From Methanomassiliicoccus luminyensis B10 (GTDB lineage Archaea; Thermoplasmatota; Thermoplasmata; Methanomassiliicoccales; Methanomassiliicoccaceae): 64,000 bases of DNA. How positions within the stretch are numbered: position 1 is the stretch's first letter; each line of letters starts with the position of its first letter. A program made the position numbers and the translations under genes. The stretch is from positions 103,532 through 167,531 of the forward strand of contig NZ_CAJE01000004.1 of assembly GCF_000308215.1 (NCBI RefSeq), in the 5' to 3' direction. Below, piece after piece: positions 9,588-17,689 of the stretch. The notes under the pieces are model-generated. The model was given only the letters and a program-made list of their open reading frames with translations, was not told the DNA's origin and did not search any database.

Positions 9588-10636
9588 GCGCGCCCCTCCA
9601 TCATCCTGGCGGCGCCGTCGATCACGGCCTCCACCTTCACCAGGTTCCCGCCCATGCGGTTGACCAGACCGATCCCGGACGGCCGGCGGTCGAGGTACAG
9701 CCTCACGTCCTCGCGGTACTGCCCGTTGCTCATCTCCACCACCAGCACCCTCTTCCCGCCGCAGGCGGCGTTCAGCTCCTTCTCCGGGAACGGGGACAGG
9801 GTGATGGGGCGGAACAGCCCGGCCTTGACCCCCTGCGAGCGCAGCCGGTCCACCGCGGAGCGGGCGATCCGTGCCGCCGAACCATACCCGGTGAGCACTA
9901 TCTCCGCGTCGTCCGTCAGATAGCTCTCGGCCATGCTGTCCTTCTTCATCGATTCGTACTTATCTTGCAGCGCAAGGTTGTGCTGCTCATGGCGGTCCGG
10001 GTCGAGGTAGATAGAGGTGATGAGGTTCCGGCGGGTGGCCGCATCCCCTTTCACCGCCCAGGACGACATGTCGGGCCGGGGCGCTTCTTTCTCTGGCAGC
10101 CTGAGCGGCTCCATCATCTGCCCCAGGACGGCGTCGGCGAGCACTATGGCGGGGTTGCGGTACTTGATCGCCAGCTCGAACGCCTTTATGGTAAGGTCGC
10201 ACATCTCCTGGACGGAGCCCGGAGCGAGCACGATGCTGCGGTAGTTGCCGTGGCCCCCGCCCTTCACCGCCTGGTTGTAGTCTCCCTGCTCCGGGCCGAT
10301 GTTGCCCAGACCGGGGCCGGTCCTCTGGACGTTGATGATCACCGCCGGGAGCTGCGCTCCCGCCAGGTAGGAGATGCCTTCCTGCATCAGGCTGATGCCC
10401 GGCCCGGACGAGGCGGTCATGGCGAGCATGCCGGCGCTGGCCGCACCGTAAATCATGTTGACCGACCCCGTCTCGCACTCGGCCTGCAGGAACACCTTCC
10501 CCAGCTGGGGGAAGTACTCCGCGGCCCCGTGGGCGATCTCGCTGGCCGGGGTGATGGGATATCCGAAATACACGTCGCACCCGGCGTACAGAGCGCCGAT
10601 GACCGCGGCCTCGTTCCCCTTGACGAACTTCCTCAT
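9584..10636 (-). CDS. vorB: 2-oxoacid:ferredoxin oxidoreductase alpha subunit (VorB-like)
   Basis: The 350-residue alpha subunit binds the 2-oxoacid and forms part of the pyrophosphate pocket. Characteristic segments are [13 protein letters not shown], a central [14 protein letters not shown], and [21 protein letters not shown], which are typical of the VorB/KorA group. The ATG at 10636 overlaps the ferredoxin stop (10633) by 4 bp; the frame extends upstream but that part is antisense-like sequence within the ferredoxin gene. It is the middle gene of a delta-alpha-(beta-gamma) operon. Confidence 0.9.
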   Translation of the reverse strand: MRKFVKGNEAAVIGALYAGCDVYFGYPITPASEIAHGAAEYFPQLGKVFLQAECETGSVNMIYGAASAGMLAMTASSGPGISLMQEGISYLAGAQLPAVIINVQRTGPGLGNIGPEQGDYNQAVKGGGHGNYRSIVLAPGSVQEMCDLTIKAFELAIKYRNPAIVLADAVLGQMMEPLRLPEKEAPRPDMSSWAVKGDAATRRNLITSIYLDPDRHEQHNLALQDKYESMKKDSMAESYLTDDAEIVLTGYGSAARIARSAVDRLRSQGVKAGLFRPITLSPFPEKELNAACGGKRVLVVEMSNGQYREDVRLYLDRRPSGIGLVNRMGGNLVKVEAVIDGAARMMEGRA

Positions 10637-10881
10637 CGCCTTCCCTCCCTGTCCGCGGTGTGGACCTCGATGGCGTAGATCTCCGGGCAATTGTAAAAGC
10701 AGATGGCGCAGCCGGTGCAGCCCTCCCCCACGTACTCGGCGGGCACGAAGCCCCTCCGGTTGGGCCGGGGAGCGGGCCTCAGCACCTTCTTGGGGCAGGC
10801 GGCGATGCATCTGCCGCAGCCCTTGCATTCGTCCTCGATTATGACGGGTCGGGGAAGCAGCGTTTCCTTGGCGGCGCTCAT
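10633..10881 (-). CDS. vorD: 2-oxoacid:ferredoxin oxidoreductase delta subunit, 2x[4Fe-4S] ferredoxin
   Basis: Ferredoxin-like electron-transfer subunit of 82 residues with two CxxCxxCxxxCP cluster motifs ([12 protein letters not shown] near residue 19 and [12 protein letters not shown] near 55). It passes electrons from the thiamine site to free ferredoxin. It is first in the operon, has an ATGA overlap with vorB, and a TATA box lies about 33 bp upstream. Confidence 0.92.
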   Translation of the reverse strand: MSAAKETLLPRPVIIEDECKGCGRCIAACPKKVLRPAPRPNRRGFVPAEYVGEGCTGCAICFYNCPEIYAIEVHTADREGRR

Positions 10882-10910
10882 GGTCCCGGTTCCGAAAAGC
10901 TGGAACCTAC

Positions 10911-10918
10911 TTATATTT
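10911..10918 (-). promoter_or_regulatory. TATA box for the vorD-vorB-vorAC operon
   Basis: AAATATAA on the minus strand is centred about 34 bp from the vorD start. This predicts a leader of under 10 nt. Confidence 0.5.
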
Positions 10919-11000
10919 ACGCAAAAATGGAGCGATGCGCCCCCTCCGTCCGCCGCGGCAAGAATGAATACTCCGGGCAGGCATCCATGTGAGCGATAAC

Positions 11001-11564
11001 ATGCGCAAGATCACCCTCGGCAAGAAGATGCCGCCGCTGGCGATGCCCATCTGCTTGGTCGGTGCGAACGTGGGAGGAAAGCCCAACTTCTGCACCATCG
11101 CCTGGTTCACCATGATCGACGACGAGCCGCCCATGATCGGGCTGGTGATGGCCAAGGAGCGGAGGACCAAGGATGGGATCATGGAGAACCGGACCTTCTC
11201 GGTGAACCTGCCGAGCACGGCCATGGCCGCGGCCACCGACCACTGCGGACTGGTGTCAGGCCGCGATGTCGACAAGTCCGATGTCTTCAAGGTGTTCTAC
11301 GGCGAGCTCGGCAGCGCCCCCTTGATAGAGGAGAGCCCCGTGTCGATGGAATGCCGGCTCAGCAATGTGGTGGAGTTCGAGACCACCGACCTGATGGTGG
11401 GCGAGGTCGTGCAGGTGCACGTCGACGCCTCAGTGGTCCCGGGCGGAAAGATCGACTATGCCATGCTCGACCCGCTGCTATATGCCTCCGGCAGCGCCTA
11501 CCATTCCCTGGGGGAGAAGAAGGCCGACGCGTTCAAGGTCGGGAGGAACTACCGGAAAAAGTAG
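11001..11564 (+). CDS. Flavin reductase domain protein
   Basis: FMN-binding split-barrel protein of 187 residues, related to flavin reductases and to the archaeal flavoredoxin/HpaC-like group. Typical segments are the [20 protein letters not shown] strand pair and the [14 protein letters not shown] signature. The physiological partner is unknown; such proteins bind FMN and pass electrons to ferredoxin- or flavodoxin-dependent enzymes. An ATG at 11001 is preferred; a GTG at 10989 is possible. The gene ends 2 bp from the end of a convergent paralogue, and the two share the SGRD-DKSDVF motif, so this is a diverged pair. Confidence 0.85.
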   Translation: MRKITLGKKMPPLAMPICLVGANVGGKPNFCTIAWFTMIDDEPPMIGLVMAKERRTKDGIMENRTFSVNLPSTAMAAATDHCGLVSGRDVDKSDVFKVFYGELGSAPLIEESPVSMECRLSNVVEFETTDLMVGEVVQVHVDASVVPGGKIDYAMLDPLLYASGSAYHSLGEKKADAFKVGRNYRKK

Positions 11565-11566
11565 CC

Positions 11567-12133
11567 TCAGCGCTTTTCCGCTATCTTCAGCCGCCGCCCC
11601 ACGTCCCAGGCCTGGGCGACCGTCTCCCCCAGCATGCGGTAGTGGTTGTCCGGCATCGTCAGCACCAGCGGTCTCATCCCCAGGAGGTCCGCTTTCCCGT
11701 TCTCCACGTACTTTTCGTCGGCGTAGGCGTTCTTGACCTCGCCGACGAAGAGGTAGTGGGTCGGGAGCTCCAGCGTCCTGGCCACCAGGCACTCCGCGGC
11801 CATGGGGGAATCGGTTATCAGCGGGGCCATCTCCAGCTCTCCTTTGAACGTTTCGAACACGTCCGACTTGTCGGTGTCCCGGCCGGAGAACAGTCCGCAA
11901 TAGTCGGCCTTCTCCACCATCTCCGCCGTGACCAGGTTGATGGAGAACGCACCGGCCTCCAGAATGCCCTCCGCGGTGTACCGCCCCTTGGCCACGGCTA
12001 TGGACAGCTGGGGCGGGCTCATGTTGGCCATGGTGACCCAGCCCGCTGGCATGAAGTTCGGCCTTCCTCTCACCACGGTCCCCGCCACCACGACGGCCAT
12101 GGGGAGCGCGGGCATCTCGATACTGACCTTCAT
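11567..12133 (-). CDS. Flavin reductase domain protein (paralogue)
   Basis: A second FMN-binding split-barrel protein, 188 residues, sharing with its neighbour the RGRPNFMPAGWVTMANMSPP-type strand and SGRDTDKSDVFETF. It begins at ATG 12133 (MKVSIEMPAL); the longer upstream frame is low-complexity and unsupported. It is convergent with the paralogue at 11001-11564. The role is redox chemistry with bound flavin; the partner is not known. A weak TATA-like TTATTATG lies about 50 bp upstream. Confidence 0.84.
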   Translation of the reverse strand: MKVSIEMPALPMAVVVAGTVVRGRPNFMPAGWVTMANMSPPQLSIAVAKGRYTAEGILEAGAFSINLVTAEMVEKADYCGLFSGRDTDKSDVFETFKGELEMAPLITDSPMAAECLVARTLELPTHYLFVGEVKNAYADEKYVENGKADLLGMRPLVLTMPDNHYRMLGETVAQAWDVGRRLKIAEKR

Positions 12134-12333
12134 TTGATGTACCTCCGTGTGCACTTCCCACGTCGGAGCCTCTGGTTCATAATAAGAGCGGCGGCGGCCC
12201 TGCGGTCCCGCCCGGGCGGAAGTACCAAAAGGACGGGCCGCGGGGCGCTGACGGATGCAGGTCCCGGGCTCTCTCACTGCACATGAAAATGGGAAAGGTC
12301 GGCATGCGGGCCGGCATCGTTCTGAAAAGGACC

Positions 12334-13902
12334 TTAAAGAGCTGTTTTCACAAGATAATAATCTACAGCGTTGTTCTTCTTGCGCTTCTTTACCGCGCCC
12401 ATCTTCTCCAGTTCGGCCAATGCGTTCATGCACTGGGCCTTGGGAAGCTTGGAGAGGGACGTGGCCTTCTCAGCGCTTACCGCCTTGTCCTCGGAGACTA
12501 TTCCGGCGCTCTTCAGTGAGTTAAAGAGCTTCTCGACCTGAGGTGAGACCATGAAAGGCTGGATTAGCGAGGGGTTAAAAAGTTTTTCGCTACCTGTGGA
12601 AACTGGAGAAAAGGGTCGTCTCCTCCTCTTGGTCTTTCGGGCGGACCGGCCCTTGACGGCCAGGACGAGGTCTATAGCGTAATTGGAGGCGACGAACAGG
12701 GGGACCAGCGGCAGGTGCGTGTAGAACTTCCGGTGGTCCGCCTCTTTGGTCTCCAGCACGTCCTTGATCACGTCCACGTTCTCCTGCGACCTCTTGCACA
12801 GAGAGCGGACCCGCTCCTTGTCCCTCCATCCCTCGTCCTGCAGCGCGGTGCGGACCTTCTCCATGATGCCCTCCTCGCTCAGGTCGGTGGTGTCCACCAG
12901 GAAGTCCTCCCGCCCGATCTGGGACATGAATGAGTGAAGCTTGGGCGCATAGTCGAACGCCACCATGGGGATGCCCTGGTCGGAGGCGATGAGAAGGGTG
13001 TGCAGGCGCATCGCTATCAGCAGGTCCATGTGGCTGAGCAGCCCCTTCAGCTCGTCCGGGGTGTACTCGCGAGCCAGCATGGAGAAGCGATCCTTCCTCT
13101 CGATGTTGCCGAGGATGCGGTGGCCGATGGTCTCGTCGAACACCTGGGTATGGTAGTATTTCTTCCGCTCGCAGGTCTCCATGGGCAGGAAGACGATGTG
13201 GGCGTCCAGGTCGCTGATGATACGGTTGCACACGCTGGCCACGGTGTCGAGGAACTTGTCCTCGTCCCAGGTGGAATAGAAGTAGTACATCTCGTCCTGG
13301 GAGCGCACGTTCACCCCGATGGTCATCGAAGCTCCGCTATGCCCGTTATTCTCCAGGAGCCTGTTCCCGTCCAGCTTGGGCAACAGCAGGAAGGCCAGGT
13401 CCGCCGTTGCCTGGATGGGTACCTTGTCCACGCCCAGGGCCTGCAGCCGGTCCTTGGAGCTCTCGTCCCGCACGGTGATGGCGTCCATGCAGTTGAGCGC
13501 CCTTCGAGTAAAGAAGCGCTGGAACGAGGACTGCAGGGGCAGGGCGCCGACGCTGCAGCACATTACCGGAACCCCCATCAGCTTGGCCAGGCGGAGGAAC
13601 GACATGCTGCAGAGGTCTCCGTTGATGAGGTCCCCGCCGCCGTAGATCACCAGGTCCGAGCGCCGCAGGAACCCCAGCACCCGGGGCAGATGCTGGGGCT
13701 TGTAGTATTCGAATATGGGCGCGGTGCCCGCGACCGAGTGGAACTTTCTCTGTATCTCCTTCTCGTTGTCCGCCAGGACGTAGACGGTCAGTTTGGAAGA
13801 GACCGCTGATTTAAGGACGTTCAGGAGAGAGGAGAAAATGGCATCGTCGCCCGTGTTCACGCCAGCCCAGTTGGCTATGGTTATCGTCAGCTCATCCTTC
13901 AT
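12334..13902 (-). CDS. Polysaccharide pyruvyl transferase-family protein with C-terminal winged-helix-like domain
   Basis: 522 residues. Residues 1 to about 370 match the pyruvyl transferase (CsaB-like) fold: N-terminal NWAGVNTGDDAIF, YGGGDLINGD, ITVRDESSKDRLQALG, and the conserved MRLHTLLIASDQGIPMVAFDY. The family adds ketal pyruvate to cell-surface sugars. A basic linker (about 415-450) leads to a 72-residue tail (MVSPQVEKLF ... ALAELEKMGAVKKRKK) that looks like a winged-helix DNA-binding domain. The tail starts at an internal ATG (12552) with a TATA box 26 bp before it, so it may also be made alone. ATG 13902 is preferred over a GTG at 13917. Confidence 0.78.
   Translation of the reverse strand: MKDELTITIANWAGVNTGDDAIFSSLLNVLKSAVSSKLTVYVLADNEKEIQRKFHSVAGTAPIFEYYKPQHLPRVLGFLRRSDLVIYGGGDLINGDLCSMSFLRLAKLMGVPVMCCSVGALPLQSSFQRFFTRRALNCMDAITVRDESSKDRLQALGVDKVPIQATADLAFLLLPKLDGNRLLENNGHSGASMTIGVNVRSQDEMYYFYSTWDEDKFLDTVASVCNRIISDLDAHIVFLPMETCERKKYYHTQVFDETIGHRILGNIERKDRFSMLAREYTPDELKGLLSHMDLLIAMRLHTLLIASDQGIPMVAFDYAPKLHSFMSQIGREDFLVDTTDLSEEGIMEKVRTALQDEGWRDKERVRSLCKRSQENVDVIKDVLETKEADHRKFYTHLPLVPLFVASNYAIDLVLAVKGRSARKTKRRRRPFSPVSTGSEKLFNPSLIQPFMVSPQVEKLFNSLKSAGIVSEDKAVSAEKATSLSKLPKAQCMNALAELEKMGAVKKRKKNNAVDYYLVKTAL
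12575..12582 (-). promoter_or_regulatory. Candidate internal TATA box driving a leaderless winged-helix protein
   Basis: CTTTTTAA lies inside an AT-rich patch of an otherwise GC-rich gene. Its centre is 26 bp upstream of the in-frame ATG at 12552, the spacing expected for a leaderless archaeal transcript. Confidence 0.4.
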
Positions 13903-13950
13903 GGCGACCCGACCCACCCCTCACGCGACGATAAGTTGGACCAGGCCCAT

Positions 13951-13960
13951 TTTATATATG
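13951..13960 (-). promoter_or_regulatory. TATA box for the pyruvyl transferase-family gene
   Basis: CATATATAAA on the minus strand predicts transcription from about 13929. That leaves a leader of about 27 nt to the ATG at 13902. Confidence 0.5.
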
Positions 13961-14283
13961 TATCGCCAGCAAACCCACTCTTTTCGAAGAGGGATTACAT
14001 GTAGCCAGAAATACCAATTGTATCGTCGCTGATCTCTCGCCAGATGTTCCTCACTATCTCGATACGCTTGTAGCGCACTCAACCAGGCATGCCAGCGTAT
14101 CTTGGATTATCGCCGCCTTCTCTACGCGGGAAGGCGGCAGGCTCCGCGTCAGCGAGCCGAATGCGGCGAATGATGAGGCCGAAGGCCATATGGCACTTGA
14201 GGCTGAGTTTAGCTGCAAGCCCATGAGTTTAATAGTGGGCGGCTGACAAAAAGGGCCTGCAAGGTGAATAGGAGTTGGGACAA
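13961..14283. other. Intergenic region with hairpin and possible eroded coding remnant
   Basis: No gene can be supported in these 320 bases, which are less GC-rich than their surroundings. One plus-strand frame is open from about 13971 to a stop at 14246 (91 codons) and reads protein-like, but it has no ATG or GTG at its start. A perfect 9-bp inverted repeat GCCGCCTTC/GAAGGCGGC with a 9-nt loop occupies 14112-14138. A TATA-like GTTTAATA near 14228 may serve the msrB gene. Confidence 0.4.
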
Positions 14284-14703
14284 ATGGCTTCCAAGAACGT
14301 GGGAAACGTGGAAAAGCTAGTGCGGAGTGAAGAGGAGTGGAAGAGGATATTGCCCTCGGACAAGTACCGCATCTTGAGGCAGGGAGGGACCGAGCCAGCA
14401 TTCCATAATGAGTACTGGGACGAGCATCGTGCCGGGACCTACGTGTGCGGGGGGTGCGGCCTTCCCCTGTTCTCATCTGATGCCAAGTTCGATTCCGGGA
14501 CGGGATGGCCCAGCTTCTTCGCCCCCATCGCCCCGCAGAACGTGGAGACCGCCGAGGACGTCCGGTACGGCATGATGCGCACCGAGGTCAAGTGCGTCCG
14601 CTGCGGGGGGCACCTGGGCCATCTCTTCGATGACGGCCCGAGGCCCACCGGGCTGCGCTACTGTATGAACTCGGGCTCGCTGGACTTCAGGCCTGAGAAG
14701 TAA
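14284..14703 (+). CDS. msrB: Peptide-methionine (R)-S-oxide reductase
   Basis: Repairs oxidised methionine (R-sulfoxide) in proteins using thioredoxin-type reductant. At 139 residues it is of normal MsrB length. Two zinc-binding CxxC motifs (CGGCG near residue 59 and CVRCG near 105), the GTGWPSF signature and the catalytic Cys in RYCMNSGSL near the C-terminus are all present. The ATG at 14284 is chosen because AGGAG lies 9 nt upstream; a TTG at 14275 is in frame but has no site. Its last 46 bp overlap the end of the convergent HAD gene. Confidence 0.93.
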   Translation: MASKNVGNVEKLVRSEEEWKRILPSDKYRILRQGGTEPAFHNEYWDEHRAGTYVCGGCGLPLFSSDAKFDSGTGWPSFFAPIAPQNVETAEDVRYGMMRTEVKCVRCGGHLGHLFDDGPRPTGLRYCMNSGSLDFRPEK

Positions 14704-15338
14704 TGGCCGAACAGGACCGGCAGGACCTCGGAGAAGCCGGTGAAGCGCTGGTAGGCCTTTCCGCTCTTCTCCAGGAGCCGGTCCAGGCGCGATCCCTCCA
14801 CCGCGAACGGCAGGTCCGCCGACAGCGCCGCGGCGAGGTCGGAGACGCCGTCCCCGAGATATGCGACGACGTTCCCCCTCCCTTTCTCCATCCGGACCTG
14901 GTCGTCCTTGAAGTTGAGCGCCCCCTCCTGCTCCAGGGGCGGGAAGGAGAACGTTATGCCCCCGGCCCCCTCGTCGATGCGGGGGGCCACCACGTCGATG
15001 GCTCCCCATCCCCTCGCTTTTAGAAAATGTCGGATGTAGAAGTCCATTCCCGCGCTGGTTATCCTCAATGTGGCGCCGTTCCGGGCGCACATCTCCACCA
15101 GGGTAGGGAACCCTTCCCGGGGGGCGACGATGGCCTCCAGCTCGGCGATGATGCGGTCCCTGGAGATGCCTATCATGGCGAACTGCCGGCTCATGCACTC
15201 GTCGATGGTGATGGCACCATCCTCGAGCAGGCGGTCCACGGCCTTCCAGTCCCCCCGCGCGAAGCGGTCCAGGATGTATGCGGCAGTATCGATGTCGGTA
15301 ATGGTCCCGTCGAAGTCGCTCAATATGGCCAGCCCCAT
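14658..15338 (-). CDS. HAD-superfamily phosphatase (MtnX/phosphoserine phosphatase-like)
   Basis: Cytosolic phosphatase of 226 residues. Motif I is DFDGTIT (the nucleophile Asp is at residue 8), motif II is the ITSAG region, and motif III/IV is GDGVSD. The four-helix cap and PP-type length resemble MtnX/SerB-like enzymes that act on 2-hydroxy-3-keto-5-methylthiopentenyl phosphate or phosphoserine; the substrate cannot be decided here. The ATG at 15338 begins just before motif I. The upstream frame is Gly/Arg/Pro-rich and unlikely to be translated. Confidence 0.8.
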   Translation of the reverse strand: MGLAILSDFDGTITDIDTAAYILDRFARGDWKAVDRLLEDGAITIDECMSRQFAMIGISRDRIIAELEAIVAPREGFPTLVEMCARNGATLRITSAGMDFYIRHFLKARGWGAIDVVAPRIDEGAGGITFSFPPLEQEGALNFKDDQVRMEKGRGNVVAYLGDGVSDLAAALSADLPFAVEGSRLDRLLEKSGKAYQRFTGFSEVLPVLFGHYFSGLKSSEPEFIQ

Positions 15339-15574
15339 CTGCTCCCGTCCCCGCGCCCCGTCCGGCGGCGAGGGTACTGATGCAGCCACGGATAGAAAAT
15401 TCTTACCCGGCCGGGCGGGGACGGCGTCGCCCGGTGAGCGGTCCCCTCGACCGCCCCCCACTGTTTGCCGCCCCAACATTGATAAATCGCTTTTTGGAGA
15501 GGAATTCCGGTCAGACGGTCCTCCCAGGGGGCGGGACCGGCGGCCCCCGGGGCCCTGGCCGGAGCGGATATATC

Positions 15575-16000
15575 ATGGCACGATCACCAACAAGGACGAT
15601 CAACTGGGCGGTGGAGGTGGCCTCCCGAATGCGAGGGGCGGCGTTCCCCATGGGCGAGGAGGACGTCAGGGACAGGCTTAGTGGCATCAGGGTGGAGGGT
15701 CGCAGCATCGACGAGTTCGTCGATAGCATCCATTTCCCCGTGGCCACTCCTGCCGACCTGCTGCACGAGATAAGCAGGCAGACCGGCGTCTCCCGTGATG
15801 ACGGTAAGAACGCCTGGTCCATAGGGGTGGCTAAGGCCATGAAGGACCTGCCGTTCCCTCTGAGCAAGGAGCAGGCCAGGGAACGCCTGCAGGGGATAGA
15901 CGTGGGGGGACGGGACATCTCCCAGCTCCTGCCGAAGCTCAAGTACCCCGTAGAGAGCCCCGCCTCGCTCCTGGACCAGCTGGCCCAAAACCTCGATTGA
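15575..16000 (+). CDS. DUF2795-like protein with internal duplication
   Basis: Small soluble protein of 141 residues made of two similar halves of about 55 residues. Each half has the pattern FP-hydrophilic-RL.GI.V.GR.I...-FP/YP-V.(T/S)PA.LL (for example FPMGEEDVRDRLSGI and FPLSKEQARERLQGI). This resembles the DUF2795 pattern of unknown function. The ATG at 15575 is the first in-frame ATG giving a compact protein. It lies 23 bp before the MBL-rhodanese gene on the same strand, so the two are probably co-transcribed. Confidence 0.65.
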   Translation: MARSPTRTINWAVEVASRMRGAAFPMGEEDVRDRLSGIRVEGRSIDEFVDSIHFPVATPADLLHEISRQTGVSRDDGKNAWSIGVAKAMKDLPFPLSKEQARERLQGIDVGGRDISQLLPKLKYPVESPASLLDQLAQNLD

Positions 16001-16023
16001 GGTCCGGGCCCCAGGTCGTGACC

Positions 16024-17445
16024 ATGGCGGACCCCGTCCTCGTCAGGAAGATAAAGGCAGAGGGGCTGGCCCACCTGTCATACCTGGTAGGCTCGGGCGA
16101 TGGGGCGGCGGTGGTGGACCCCCGGAGGGACTGCCAGATATATGTCGACCTGGCCGACGAGGCGGGCATGGACATCGTTCTTATCCTGGAGACGCACCGC
16201 AACGAGGACTATGTCACCGGGTCAAGGGAGCTGGCGGCCGTGACCGGGGCGCCCATATTCCACGGGGATCTCGGCTTTGGCTACGGCGCGGTGGTGAGGG
16301 AGGGCCAGGAGTTCGATGTGGGACAGGTGCGCCTTCGGGCGCTCAGCACCCCGGGGCACACTCCCGAGAGCATGTCCTTTGTCCTGTTCGACCTCTCCTC
16401 AGGGCCGGAGCCGGTGGCGGCGTTCACCGGCGACGCCCTTTTCGTCGGTGAGGTGGGCAGGACCGACCTCATGGGGCCGGAGCGGGCGGCCCGGATGGCC
16501 TCCCAGCTGTTCGACTCGCTGCACTGCAAGATCCTTCCCCTCGGCCCCGGCACCATCATCTACCCGGCCCACGGGGCCGGCTCCGCGTGCGGCGGGAGCA
16601 TATCCTCCCGTGAGGAGAGCACCATCGGCCTGGAGATGTGCCAGAACCCCGCCCTTCAGTTCAGTACCAGGGAGGGCTTCGTGGATATGAAGCTCCGGGA
16701 GAAGCTGGAGCTTCCCCCGTACTTCAAGAGGATGGAGGAGCTGAACCTGGAGGGGCAGCCGGTGCTGGGAGGAACGCCCCGCCTTCCCCTAATCTCCCCG
16801 GAAGGCCTCACATCTAGGATGAGCGGCGGCGTGGTAGTCGATGTCCGCTCGCCCCCCGCCTTCGCCGGCGTGCACATACCTGGCTCCGTCAGCATCCCCC
16901 TGCAGGTCCTCCCCCACTACGCGGGATGGGTGCTCCCCTACGGCCGTCCCCTCTATTTGGTCCTGGGCATGGAGGACCCCGCCCAGGCGGTCCGTGATCT
17001 GATACGGGTCGGCTACGACCGCCTGGGCGGCCGCCTGAACGGCGGGATGGAGGGCTGGGCCAAGGCCGGTCTGCCCGCCGAGGGGTTTGCCGCCATGATC
17101 CCTATGGAGCTGGAGGAGCGCCGGAGGTCCGGCGAGGATATCTTCATATTGGACATGCGGAACGAGAGGGAGTGGGAGAGCGGCCACGTGGAAGGCGCGC
17201 ACCACATCCCCCTGCAGGACCTGGTACGGGGGCAGGCCCCGGTCCCCCGCGACCGGAAGGTGGCGGTGATGTGCGCCTCCGGCCTGAGAGGGAGCATAGG
17301 GGCCAGCATCCTCGCGGCGAGCGGCCATAGGATGATTGCCAACGTCATCGGCGGGACCACCGGGTGGAGCGCGGCCGGGCTGCCGATGGTAAGGCCGCCC
17401 CCGGCCGCGGAGGTCACCCCTGTTCGTGCCACAGCTTCACGGTAG
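16024..17445 (+). CDS. MBL-fold hydrolase fused to two rhodanese domains (persulfide dioxygenase-like)
   Basis: 473 residues: an ETHE1/glyoxalase II-like metallo-beta-lactamase domain (about 1-240) and two rhodanese domains (about 265-355 and 370-455). Relatives oxidise glutathione or CoA persulfide, or move sulfane sulfur. The first metal motif is THRNED, where the family usually has THxHxD, so one metal-binding His is replaced by Asn. Later ligands STPGHT, FTGDALF and YPAHG are intact. The first rhodanese domain lacks the catalytic Cys; the second has VAVMCASGLRGS with the active-site Cys. ATG 16024 follows a GTG alternative at 16018. The end overlaps the zinc-ribbon gene by 32 bp. Confidence 0.82.
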   Translation: MADPVLVRKIKAEGLAHLSYLVGSGDGAAVVDPRRDCQIYVDLADEAGMDIVLILETHRNEDYVTGSRELAAVTGAPIFHGDLGFGYGAVVREGQEFDVGQVRLRALSTPGHTPESMSFVLFDLSSGPEPVAAFTGDALFVGEVGRTDLMGPERAARMASQLFDSLHCKILPLGPGTIIYPAHGAGSACGGSISSREESTIGLEMCQNPALQFSTREGFVDMKLREKLELPPYFKRMEELNLEGQPVLGGTPRLPLISPEGLTSRMSGGVVVDVRSPPAFAGVHIPGSVSIPLQVLPHYAGWVLPYGRPLYLVLGMEDPAQAVRDLIRVGYDRLGGRLNGGMEGWAKAGLPAEGFAAMIPMELEERRRSGEDIFILDMRNEREWESGHVEGAHHIPLQDLVRGQAPVPRDRKVAVMCASGLRGSIGASILAASGHRMIANVIGGTTGWSAAGLPMVRPPPAAEVTPVRATASR

Positions 17446-17674
17446 CCTTGGGTGGCGGCGGCACCGGGAAGGGGCGGCGGCAGGCGATGCAGTACGCCGC
17501 ATCGATCTCCACCCAGTAGTGGCATTCTGGGCACTCCTTCCGCAGATGGGCTGAACAAGAGGGGCAGGAGCGCTCCAGGCGCTCCACCTCATGTCCGCAT
17601 ACGGCGCAGTGCCGTCTCACCTCCCCCTTGAGCCAGGGGGCCAATGCTTCTCTGCATGCCCGGATCTTTGCCAC
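17414..17674 (-). CDS. Double zinc-ribbon protein
   Basis: An 86-residue protein with CxxC pairs at CAVCG, CPSC, CPEC and CIACRRPF, giving two stacked zinc ribbons after a basic helix. The start is GTG at 17674; no in-frame ATG is nearby. It lies 15 bp downstream of the corrinoid-protein-like gene and looks like the last gene of the ACR3 operon. Function unknown; a metal-sensing or protein-interaction role is only a guess. Confidence 0.68.
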   Translation of the reverse strand: MAKIRACREALAPWLKGEVRRHCAVCGHEVERLERSCPSCSAHLRKECPECHYWVEIDAAYCIACRRPFPVPPPPKATVKLWHEQG

Positions 17675-17689
17675 CCCATCACCGCGAGC

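Noticed and set aside
14054..14476. Minus-strand frame across the msrB start
   Set aside because: Overlaps the conserved MsrB region and has no recognisable domain.
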